From contig NZ_AP022590.1 of assembly GCF_010731775.1 (NCBI RefSeq), positions 1,178,001-1,242,000 of the forward strand: DNA of 64,000 nucleotides. The letters are read 5' to 3'. The notes beneath the pieces are model-generated. The model was not told the origin of the DNA. It ran no database searches and saw only the letters and a list, made by a program, of their open reading frames with translations. Made by a program: the position numbers and the translations under genes. This stretch comes from Mycobacterium mantenii. GTDB taxonomy: Bacteria; Actinomycetota; Actinomycetes; Mycobacteriales; Mycobacteriaceae. Within the stretch, counting starts at the first letter, position 1; the number at the start of each line of letters is the position of its first letter. This document shows positions 25,960-33,423 of the stretch, piece after piece.

Positions 25960-26950
25960 GGGCTCCCGCCCTATCCAAGGTCCGCTGAGCGGCGGCGACG
26001 ATCCGCTCCGGCGACGGATACACAGTCGCCTCCAGCGCGGCCGCGGCGGGGTTGGGGATAAACCTGGCGGCGACCCGTTCGACGGGCGCGACCAGCTCGC
26101 CGAACAGCTCGGACTGCAAGATCGCGGCGATCTCCGCTCCGGGGCCGGCGAATTGCACTGCGTCGTGGATGATTACGGCCCGGCGAGTTCGGCGCGCGGA
26201 TTCGATGAGCGTGTCGATGTCGAGTGGAACCAGGGTCCGCAGATCGACCACCTCTGCGCTTACGCCGTGGCCGCCCAGGGTTTCCGCCGCTGCCAGCGCG
26301 TCGTGCACGGCCCGGCCGTAGCTGATCAAGCTCACGTCGGTGCCAGACCGCTTGATGTCGGCCTGGCCCAGCGGAATCCTGAAGCCCGGGTCGACGGGAA
26401 CCAGCCCCCTTTTGCCCTGCAGGCGAATCGTTTCGACGAACAGGCAGGGGTCGGGATCGAAGATCGCCGACGTCAGCAGTCCTTTGCCGTCCCGCGGGGT
26501 GGACGGCACGATCACCTTCATGCCGGGGATGTGCATGAACCACGCCTCCAGGCTCTGCGAATGAGTCGCGCCGGTGGCCAGGCCCGCGTAGACCTGGGTG
26601 CGGACGGTGATCGGCGCCGAGGTGCGTCCGGCGGTCATGAACCTCAGTTTTGCGGCGTTGTTGATCAGTTGGTCGGCGGCGATGCCGATGAAGTCCATGA
26701 TCATGATCTCGGCCACCGGCAGCAGACCGTCGATGGCGGCGCCGATCGCCGCACCCAGGATCGCGGCCTCCGAAATCGGTGTGTCGAGGACGCGTTCGTG
26801 GCCGTACTTCGTCGACAGCCCCGCGGTCGGACCGGAGGCGCCGGGATCGGCGATGTCCTCACCGAGCAGGAACACCCGCTCGTCAGCCTGTAATGCCTGA
26901 TCCAGCGCGAGGTTCAGCGCCTCGCGCATCGTCATCTCTTTTTCGTCCAT
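25952..26950 (-). CDS. 2-oxoacid dehydrogenase E1 component, beta subunit
   Basis: A 332-aa transketolase-like beta chain (pyruvate, branched-chain 2-oxoacid or acetoin type). The N-terminal MTMREALNLALDQAL and LLGEDIADPGASGPTAGL lead into the GERV/LDTPISEAAILGAAIGAAIDGLLPVAEI block typical of E1-beta, then the phosphate/TPP-side segments and a C-terminal transketolase_C domain (DVSLISYGRAVHDALAAAE and following). It starts 4 bases after the alpha stop, and its stop overlaps the lipoyl gene. ATG 26935 is a possible alternative start. Confidence 0.9.
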   Translation of the reverse strand: MDEKEMTMREALNLALDQALQADERVFLLGEDIADPGASGPTAGLSTKYGHERVLDTPISEAAILGAAIGAAIDGLLPVAEIMIMDFIGIAADQLINNAAKLRFMTAGRTSAPITVRTQVYAGLATGATHSQSLEAWFMHIPGMKVIVPSTPRDGKGLLTSAIFDPDPCLFVETIRLQGKRGLVPVDPGFRIPLGQADIKRSGTDVSLISYGRAVHDALAAAETLGGHGVSAEVVDLRTLVPLDIDTLIESARRTRRAVIIHDAVQFAGPGAEIAAILQSELFGELVAPVERVAARFIPNPAAAALEATVYPSPERIVAAAQRTLDRAGAHG

Positions 26951-26954
26951 GCCT

Positions 26955-27935
26955 TCACACCGGGAACTTGATCGGAGTTGCGTACACGTCCCGGTCGAGT
27001 TCGTCGACCGACGGGAAATCCGCGCCCATCACCGTTTGCAGGGCGGATTCCACGATCGCCAGCGCCTCGTCGTCGATGCGCGCGAGCTCGTCTTCGTCGC
27101 AGACGCCGGCGTCGGCAAGGTGCGCGCGGAAGCGCGGCACCGGGTCGGCGGCCATCGCGGCTTCGAGTTGTTCCTTGGGGATGTAGGGCATCCGGTCGCC
27201 GAAATAGTGGCCGCGGAAGCGGAATGTCACACACTCGATGAAGGTCGGGCCGGCGCCGGCGCGCGCCCGCCGCAGCGCGTCGTCGAGCGCGGCTTTGACC
27301 GCCAACGGGTCGTTGCCGTCGACGCGGACACCCGGCATCCCGTATCCGGCGGCCCGATCGGCCACGTGCTCGAGCTTCATGGTGTCCTTGGTGGGCGTCA
27401 TCTCGGCGTAAAGATTGTTCTGGCACACGAAGACCATCGGCAGATCCCACAGCGCGGCCATGTTGGCGGCCTCGTGAAACGAGCCGGTGTTGGTCGCACC
27501 GTCGCCGAAGCTGACCACGGTGACGCGATCAAGGCCCTTGCGTTTTGCTGACATCGCCAGGCCCACCGCCACCGGCGGCCCGGCGCCAACGATGCCGGTC
27601 GACAGCATCACCCCGTTCTCCGGTTTGGCGATGTGCATGGTGCCGCCCTTCCCGCGACTGGCGCCCGTCGTGCGCCCCATCATCTCGCCGTAAATCTCTT
27701 CGAGTGGCACGCCCTTGCCGATCAAATCGTGCAGTCCTCGGTAGGTGGTCACCAGCTGGTCGTCGGCCCGCAGCGCGACACCCATCGCGGCGGCGATCGC
27801 CTCCTGGCCGCGTGACGGCCAGTACACGCACATGAACTCCCCGGTGCCGATCCCTTTGGACAGCCGGTCGTCGGCCGCCTTCATCAGCACCATCAGCGCA
27901 TACAGGCGTCTTTGCATCGCGGCGTCGTCGGTCAT
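26955..27935 (-). CDS. 2-oxoacid dehydrogenase E1 component, alpha subunit
   Basis: A 326-aa TPP-binding chain. The TPP/Mg motif runs from GDGATNTGSFHEAANMAALW to the CQNNLYAEMTP segment. The SRGKGGTMH loop and the C-terminal FRFRGHYFGDRMPY are typical of PDH/acetoin-type E1-alpha. With the beta subunit it should decarboxylate a 2-oxoacid or cleave a 1,2-dicarbonyl/acyloin and pass the acyl group to the lipoyl protein. No E2 core or dihydrolipoamide dehydrogenase gene follows. The acyl specificity cannot be read from sequence. Confidence 0.9.
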   Translation of the reverse strand: MTDDAAMQRRLYALMVLMKAADDRLSKGIGTGEFMCVYWPSRGQEAIAAAMGVALRADDQLVTTYRGLHDLIGKGVPLEEIYGEMMGRTTGASRGKGGTMHIAKPENGVMLSTGIVGAGPPVAVGLAMSAKRKGLDRVTVVSFGDGATNTGSFHEAANMAALWDLPMVFVCQNNLYAEMTPTKDTMKLEHVADRAAGYGMPGVRVDGNDPLAVKAALDDALRRARAGAGPTFIECVTFRFRGHYFGDRMPYIPKEQLEAAMAADPVPRFRAHLADAGVCDEDELARIDDEALAIVESALQTVMGADFPSVDELDRDVYATPIKFPV

Positions 27936-27978
27936 CGCGTAATCCCGTTGCGGTGCAGTCGGATTAGGGCCACCGTCG

Positions 27979-28842
27979 TCACGCGCCCGACCATGGCTTG
28001 ACCTTGAGGAAGCCGCCGCCGTCCACCCGCAGTTGCTGGCCGGTGATGTAGCGGGCGGCGTCGGAAGCGAGGAACAGCACCGCCTCGCTGATGTCCTCGG
28101 GTTCGACGTAGGGGATCGGCATCGCCTGCACGAACGGGAAGATCGGTTCGGCGTCCTCGCGGGTGGGCTCCTTCAGGTCGGGCCGGAAGGCCCGGTACAT
28201 CGGCGGGCTGTGCAGCATGTCGGTGTTGACGTTCGTCGGATGCACCGCGTTCATCCGGATGGAGAACGGGGCGAGCGCCAGGGCGAAGTCGTTGACATAG
28301 TGTGCGGCAGCCAGTTTCGCGAAGGCATAGCCGGCCCCGCCGGGACCGCCGTCGATGCCGGTGGTGTTCATCGACGACATGAAGGCCGCGTTGGAACCGA
28401 TGACGACGATTGACGCGCCGGCCTGCAGGTGTTTGAGGCTGGCATGCACGAGGTTCAGCACGCCGACCAGGTCCACGTCCACCGCGTCGGCGAAAGCCTT
28501 CGGTGGCAGGCCCGCCGTCAGCGGGCAGATGCCGGCGTTGGCCACTACGACGTCGAGGTGCCCCAATTCGGCGACGCCCTCGTCGATTGCCGCGGCCAGG
28601 GCGACGCGGTCGCGAACGTCGGCGATGGCGGTGAAGGCGCGCTGCCCCTCCTTTTCCACCAGCCGGGCCGTCTCGTCCAGATCCTCCGGGCGGGCAAGGG
28701 GATACTCATTGGTGTCGATGTCCGTGCAGAGGTCCACGGCGATGATGTCCGCACCTTCGGCGGCCAGCATCCGCGCATGTGAACGGCCCTGACCGCGCGC
28801 GGCGCCACTGATCACGGCCACCTTGCCCGTTACTCTGCCCAT
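27979..28842 (-). CDS. Mycofactocin-coupled SDR family oxidoreductase
   Basis: A 287-aa SDR. The segment ISGAARGQGRSHARMLAAEGADIIAVDLC, with EYPLARPEDLDETARLVE after it, is characteristic of the mycofactocin-associated SDR group, whose tightly held NAD is thought to be re-oxidised through the peptide-derived cofactor mycofactocin. NAGI, the catalytic YAFAK and HPTNVNTDM follow. It is the first gene of the eight-gene operon, 43 bases upstream of E1-alpha. It probably oxidises an alcohol that feeds the pathway. Confidence 0.88.
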   Translation of the reverse strand: MGRVTGKVAVISGAARGQGRSHARMLAAEGADIIAVDLCTDIDTNEYPLARPEDLDETARLVEKEGQRAFTAIADVRDRVALAAAIDEGVAELGHLDVVVANAGICPLTAGLPPKAFADAVDVDLVGVLNLVHASLKHLQAGASIVVIGSNAAFMSSMNTTGIDGGPGGAGYAFAKLAAAHYVNDFALALAPFSIRMNAVHPTNVNTDMLHSPPMYRAFRPDLKEPTREDAEPIFPFVQAMPIPYVEPEDISEAVLFLASDAARYITGQQLRVDGGGFLKVKPWSGA

Positions 28843-29115
28843 CGCCCGTCCTTCGTCCGTCCGTCTACATCACGATCCGCACTGGGGCCCAACGCCATTC
28901 GGGGCCACGACTGATCTGCAGCGGGTTTCGAATCGACCGGTCGCAGTACCACGACGCGCGGTCATCGCGGTGGGCGTCGGAATGAGACCTTCGGTCGGCT
29001 CCATCGCATCTCTTCCACGAAAAACTGCGTTGACCTGCAGATGGGCTATCACTACGCCCAAGACTAGCTAGAATATCTAAAATAGCAAGGAATGGACGCG
29101 AGGAAGGGTTTGGCG
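28843..29115. promoter_or_regulatory. Divergent promoter region between operon and CoA-transferase gene
   Basis: This 273-base gap should hold the promoter of the minus-strand operon and that of the CoA-transferase gene. The right side is AT-rich, with a TAGA-ATA-TCTA dyad (29069-29079) and TAGAAT/TAAAAT -10-like hexamers about 30-45 bases before the CoA-transferase ATG. No regulator gene is adjacent, so control is probably distal. Confidence 0.4.
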
Positions 29116-30348
29116 ATGGCTGACGTGCACGGCGGAGTCCTTCACGGGGTGCGGGTAGTCGAGTTGGCCTCGTGGACATATGTGCCCTCCGCCGGTGCCG
29201 CGCTGTCGGACTGGGGCGCCGATGTCATCAAGGTGGAGGGCGTCACCGCGGGCGATCCCGGGCGCGCACTGGTCGTCGGCGGATTCACCCGGCAAGCGGC
29301 CCGCCCGGATGCCGACTTCATCCTCGAGCTGGGCAACCGCGGGAAACGCAGCATCGCCATCGACATCAAGTCGGAAACGGGTCGCGATTTATTCGGGCGG
29401 CTCTTGGCCAGTGCCGATGTGTTCCTGACCAATTGGTTGCCCGGTGCGCTCGAACGGGCCCGGCTGACCGTCGAGGACATCCGCTCGTTCAACCCGAACA
29501 TCATCATCGCGCGCGGCACCGGGCTGGGCGTCCGCGGACCCGATCGCGATCGTGGCGGATTCGATGCCGCGACGTACCTGGCGCGCGGCGGGGTCGCATA
29601 CACGCTCACGCCGTTCGGCAGCGAGACGCCCGCGGTCCAGGGGCCGGGCTTCGGTGACCTGCAGGGCGGGGCCACGCTGGCCGGCGGCGTCTGCGCCGCG
29701 TTGTTCCACCGGGAGCGCACCGGCGAACCGAGCATCGTCGACTCGTCGCTGCTGGCGCAGGCGATGTGGTCGATAGCGCCGTCGATTTCGGCGGCCGACT
29801 TCTTCGATATCGACGGTATCCCGGGCGCCCCGCCGGGCCTGGCCATCAATCCGCTCGTCAACCGGTACAAGACCAAGGACGGCAGGTGGATCCAGCTGGT
29901 CTTCCTGCAGCCCGACAAGTTCTGGGTGGGCTTCTGCCGGCGCATGGGCCTGGCGGAACTGGCTGACGACGAGCGGTTCGTCCCGTCGGCCAACCTGATC
30001 GCCAACGCGGCGGCGGCGACCGATCTGCTGGCCGAGACCTTCGCCGGTCACGACCTAGCGCACTGGCAGGCGGTGCTCGAAGACGAGCCGGGCGTGTGGG
30101 GTGCGCTGGCGACGCCCCGGGAAACTTTGAACGATCCGCAGGTGGAACCCAACGGATACGTGGTGACCAACGTCGACGACCACGGCGAAAAGTACCGAAT
30201 CGTCGCCGCGCCAGTCCAATTCAACGAGACTCCACCGTCTCCCGCGCGCGCCCCGGAGCACGGGCAACACACCGAGGAGATTTTGCTGGAACTCGACGTC
30301 GACTGGGACGACATCGCCAGGGCGAAGGACAGCAAGGCGATTCTGTAG
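29116..30348 (+). CDS. CaiB/BaiF family (class III) CoA-transferase
   Basis: A 410-aa class III CoA-transferase. It shows the N-terminal VVELASWTYVPSAGAALSDWGADVIKVE signature and the GNRGKRSIAIDIKSETGRDLFGRLLASADVFLTNW block, in which the active-site Asp would be expected. The family swaps CoA between carboxylates, for example succinyl-CoA or an acyl-CoA product. ATG 29116 follows AGGAAGGG at good spacing and is chosen over ATG 29092. It is divergent from the eight-gene operon and probably supplies or recycles a CoA thioester for it. Confidence 0.88.
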   Translation: MADVHGGVLHGVRVVELASWTYVPSAGAALSDWGADVIKVEGVTAGDPGRALVVGGFTRQAARPDADFILELGNRGKRSIAIDIKSETGRDLFGRLLASADVFLTNWLPGALERARLTVEDIRSFNPNIIIARGTGLGVRGPDRDRGGFDAATYLARGGVAYTLTPFGSETPAVQGPGFGDLQGGATLAGGVCAALFHRERTGEPSIVDSSLLAQAMWSIAPSISAADFFDIDGIPGAPPGLAINPLVNRYKTKDGRWIQLVFLQPDKFWVGFCRRMGLAELADDERFVPSANLIANAAAATDLLAETFAGHDLAHWQAVLEDEPGVWGALATPRETLNDPQVEPNGYVVTNVDDHGEKYRIVAAPVQFNETPPSPARAPEHGQHTEEILLELDVDWDDIARAKDSKAIL

Positions 30349-30351
30349 GGC

Positions 30352-30371
30352 GGCTCTCGACAGGGGGAGCC
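30352..30371 (+). terminator. Possible hairpin after the CoA-transferase gene
   Basis: GGCTC and GAGCC form a 5-bp stem with a 10-nt loop, 4 bases after the stop codon. It is GC-rich with no U-tract. Weak, but well positioned. Confidence 0.25.
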
Positions 30372-30479
30372 GGGGGAGTCGACGAAAGGCGCAATCTCTG
30401 AGGACCTAAGTCATCGCCTGCCGGTAACCGGGTGACCCACAGCGCCCGCCGTCGTACGTTCGGTGCAAGGAGCACTGAT

Positions 30480-31844
30480 ATGGCTGCATTCATGCGCGCA
30501 AGCGACGCGTTCACCTGGGCGATGGAGAGCGACCCACGGCTGCGATCGACCGTGGTCAGCGTCGTACTCCTGGACCGAACTCCGGACTGGGACGAAGTGC
30601 GCAAGCGGTTCGACCTGATCAGCCGAAAACTGCCCATGTTCAGGCAGCGGGTGGTGCAGTCACCCCCGCCGGCTCCGCCGCGGTGGGAGCACTACCGGGA
30701 TTTCGAGCTGGATTACCACCTGCGGAAGGAAACCATTTCCGGCGCCGGAACCCTCGACGACGTGCTGGAAGTGGCGCGAGTGGCCGAGATGCAGGATTTC
30801 GATCGGGCCCGCGCGCTATGGGAGACGACGTTCATCGACGGTCTGGAAAACGGTGGCGCGGCCGTGATCTGCAAATTTCACCACGCGCTCACGGACGGGG
30901 TCGGCGGAATCCAGATCGCGATGCACCTGTTCGATCTCTCGGAGGATATCTACCCCCTTGAACCCATGCCGCCCGAGCCACAGGTCGCGGCGTCCTCGCC
31001 GCTGAGCGGCTACCGCGATGCCGTGCGTTACGACACCGGCTTGCTCAACAGCGCCCTGACAGGCGTGGCCACCCTCGTGCCACGGGTCATGTACGACGCC
31101 GTTCGGCGGCCCGTCGCGACCATCAGGTCCGCGGCGACCACCGCGGCATCGGTCTACCGTACCGTCCGGCCGATAAACCGACCCGGGTCATGCTTGGCGA
31201 CGGATCGCGGCCTGATCCGGCGTCTCGGGGTGCATCAGGTGCCGAAGCGGCCGCTTCGGGAAGCGGCGCACCGTTGCGGTGGGGCGCTGAACGACGCCTT
31301 CGTCGCCGGGGTCGCGGGCGGCCTACGCATCTACCACGAGAAACACGGCGTGGCGGTGGGCGACTTGCACATCACGATGCCGATCAGCCTGCGGACCAAA
31401 GACGACGACATCGGCGGGAATCGGATTACGCTGATGCGCTTCGACATTCCCGTCGGCGAGCCCGATCCGGCCAAGCGGATCAAGGCGATACGGGAGCGCA
31501 CCGCTGCGGTGCGCAACGAAAGGTCGCTGCCATACACGCAATTGATCGCCGGGGTGCTCAACCTGGCGCCGCGGTGGTACATCGGTTCGGTGCTGCGGCA
31601 CGTTGATTTCGTGGCCAGCGATGTGCCGGGCGTTCCCGTGCCCGTGTTCCTCGGCGGTGCCGCGGTACGCGCGCAGTACGCGTTCGGCCCCACCATCGGT
31701 GCGGCGGTCAACGTCACCCTGCTCACCTATGTCGATACTTGCGGGCTCGGTTTGAACGTCGACACCACCGCGATTCCCGACTACGACGTTTTCCATGACG
31801 CCATCGTCGGCGGCTTCGACGAGTTACTCTCTTTGGCAAGGTAA
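30480..31844 (+). CDS. Wax ester synthase/diacylglycerol acyltransferase (WS/DGAT)
   Basis: A 454-aa acyltransferase that makes triacylglycerol or wax esters from acyl-CoA. The catalytic HHxxxDG motif is HHALTDG (His134, His135, Asp139). Family blocks follow: GALNDAFVAGVAGGLR, the MPISLRTKDDDIGGNRIT region and the C-terminal SDVPGVPVPVFLGGA. AAGGAG lies 7 bases before ATG 30480, so the longer frame from 30432 is not used. It is a single-gene unit after the CoA-transferase; mycobacteria carry many paralogues. Confidence 0.9.
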   Translation: MAAFMRASDAFTWAMESDPRLRSTVVSVVLLDRTPDWDEVRKRFDLISRKLPMFRQRVVQSPPPAPPRWEHYRDFELDYHLRKETISGAGTLDDVLEVARVAEMQDFDRARALWETTFIDGLENGGAAVICKFHHALTDGVGGIQIAMHLFDLSEDIYPLEPMPPEPQVAASSPLSGYRDAVRYDTGLLNSALTGVATLVPRVMYDAVRRPVATIRSAATTAASVYRTVRPINRPGSCLATDRGLIRRLGVHQVPKRPLREAAHRCGGALNDAFVAGVAGGLRIYHEKHGVAVGDLHITMPISLRTKDDDIGGNRITLMRFDIPVGEPDPAKRIKAIRERTAAVRNERSLPYTQLIAGVLNLAPRWYIGSVLRHVDFVASDVPGVPVPVFLGGAAVRAQYAFGPTIGAAVNVTLLTYVDTCGLGLNVDTTAIPDYDVFHDAIVGGFDELLSLAR

Positions 31845-32083
31845 TTCGTCATCTGCGAGTTCGGACACCGGCCGGGCGCGGTGCGGGAGTCGTTGGTGAG
31901 CAGCAGATCCCGAAACGGTCACAGCCGCATATCAATGTCAGTGACGGACTGGCACAACGCGAGGGATCCGCAAATCATTGCACAGGGCGCCTTTTGGGGA
32001 TTGCGGCCGCGACGATGCAGACGAATTCCTGCCGCTATGCGTGTAGCGGTTCCGCGAGGGCCCAGCAGGAGGTATCACACAGC

Positions 32084-32371
32084 ATGACGACGAACTGGGT
32101 TCCCGCCCAAACTTCATGCGGACCGAACTCCGGTCGCATTCTCGACACCGCGCGGGGCATCCTCATCGGACTTCGCCGGTGTCCTTCCGATGCCGCATTG
32201 GATGAATTGCACAGCGCGGCGATACGGCACAAGGTGCCGGTGTTCGCGATGGCGTGGGCGCTGGTCCACCTGGCGGGCGACGGTGAGAAGACCCCCAGTT
32301 TTGTCGACGCGCAGTCCGCGGCCCGCCACGAATGGGGTCGGCTGTTCAAATCCGCCGCTCTGACCGGTTGA
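32084..32371 (+). CDS. Stand-alone ANTAR-domain protein
   Basis: A 95-aa protein that is essentially one ANTAR three-helix RNA-binding domain: ILDTARGILIGLRRCPSDAALDELHSAAIRHKVPVFAMAWALVHLA matches the alternating Ala/aromatic pattern of the family. ANTAR proteins bind paired hexaloop hairpins in mRNA leaders to prevent termination. No sensor (GAF or receiver) domain is attached. ATG 32084 follows AGGAGG at about 11 bases. A strong hairpin lies about 210 bases downstream. Confidence 0.68.
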   Translation: MTTNWVPAQTSCGPNSGRILDTARGILIGLRRCPSDAALDELHSAAIRHKVPVFAMAWALVHLAGDGEKTPSFVDAQSAARHEWGRLFKSAALTG

Positions 32372-32583
32372 GCGCGCATCAAGACGTTGGGGCGGCCGAG
32401 CTTTCGAGGGGTAACCCGGCCGTCTCCAACTACAACAACATCGACCCGACGGCGCGCGCGGAAGGCAGTGCCTTGCGGCTCAGGTTGCAGTGGCCGACGC
32501 GGGAACGGGGTGTGAGGCGCCGGCGAAACCGGCGCGCGGTCGACCCGCCGGCGCCCGAAAGCGACTACGGAATCCGGCTGTTC

Positions 32584-32616
32584 CGCTAGTCGCGCTCGCT
32601 CCGGGCGCGACTAGCG
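32584..32616. terminator. Bidirectional terminator hairpin
   Basis: Perfect 12-bp stem (CGCTAGTCGCGC and its complement) with a 9-nt loop. It overlaps the stop codon of the minus-strand IclR gene at 32611 and lies downstream of the plus-strand ANTAR gene, so it could end transcription from both sides. Confidence 0.65.
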
Positions 32617-33357
32617 CGTCCAGGCCGGCGAGTCGGCGGCCGCGAGCAACGCGTCGACGATGCGCTGTTCCTTTTCCGCGAAGCGCTCCGTGGGCGCCGG
32701 CACCGAGATGGCGACGACGATGCCACCGACGGCCCGCCGGGCGACGGCCGCGGCCGAAATCCCCGGGGTGTGTTGGTCGCGGTCGAACGCGATGCCGGTG
32801 CGTCGGATCTCCGCGAGCTCGGCCCGCAGCGGGTCCGCGTCCTCTGGTCGGAGCCGGGTCAGCACGGCTTCGGCGTCGGCGTCGTCGAGCGCGGCGAGGG
32901 CCGCTTTTCCGTTGGCCGTCGTTTCCAACGGGAAGCGCACTCCGATCGCCGAGACCGCCCGCAGCCGGTGGGACGACTCGATCTGGTCGACGAACCACAT
33001 GCGCTGCCCGCGCAGGATCGACAGGTCGACGGTCTCGCCGTCGGTAGCCCACGCCACGCGTTCTATGGTCGGGCGGAAGATCGCGGAGACCTGAGCTCCG
33101 TCGGGTCTTCCGAGGCCCAGCAGGCGCTCGCCCGGCGAAAAGCGGCCCTGCGCATCGACGCTGGCCAGGCCGACTTCGACCAGGCCGAACAGCAATCGGC
33201 GGGCCGTCGACTTGGCCAGCCCGAGTCGCTCACCCAGGTCGACCAGCCGCAGGTGTCCCGGCTCGGCAGCGATCTCGTCCAACGCGGCGGCGGCGCGACG
33301 TAAAACCTGGATGCCCTCGTCGCGACCAGTTGGCAAATTTTCCCCCGTTGGCGGCAC
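32611..33357 (-). CDS. IclR-family transcriptional regulator
   Basis: A 248-aa regulator. The winged HTH (HLRLVDLGERLGLAKSTARRLLFGLVEVGLAS) is followed by the IclR ligand-binding domain (RGQRMWFVDQIESSHRLRAVSAIGVRFPLETTANGKAALA...GIAFDRDQHTPGISAAAVARR...GGIVVAISVPAPTERF). The frame is open to 33405, but that would place coding sequence over the operator-like repeats. GTG 33357 lies exactly 7 bases after a minus-strand TATAGT box, so a leaderless transcript starting at this GTG is proposed. It is divergent from the flavin oxidase gene and probably controls it in response to a small aromatic or ring compound. Confidence 0.85.
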   Translation of the reverse strand: MPPTGENLPTGRDEGIQVLRRAAAALDEIAAEPGHLRLVDLGERLGLAKSTARRLLFGLVEVGLASVDAQGRFSPGERLLGLGRPDGAQVSAIFRPTIERVAWATDGETVDLSILRGQRMWFVDQIESSHRLRAVSAIGVRFPLETTANGKAALAALDDADAEAVLTRLRPEDADPLRAELAEIRRTGIAFDRDQHTPGISAAAVARRAVGGIVVAISVPAPTERFAEKEQRIVDALLAAADSPAWTR

Positions 33358-33362
33358 ATGCT

Positions 33363-33408
33363 CACTATAGTGATCCGCATTACGGACCGCAAAGGACCGC
33401 ATCACGGA
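33363..33408. promoter_or_regulatory. Overlapping divergent promoters with twin operator-like repeats
   Basis: CACTATAGTG (33363-33372) is a perfect palindrome giving a TATAGT -10 box on each strand. Beside it are two copies of a dyad, TCCG-CATTA-CGGA (33374-33386) and ACCG-CATCA-CGGA (33396-33408), 22 bases apart (about two helical turns). Such paired sites fit binding of an IclR-type regulator to the promoter of the flavin oxidase gene and its own gene. Confidence 0.65.
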
Positions 33409-33423
33409 TCAAAGGAGCTCCAG

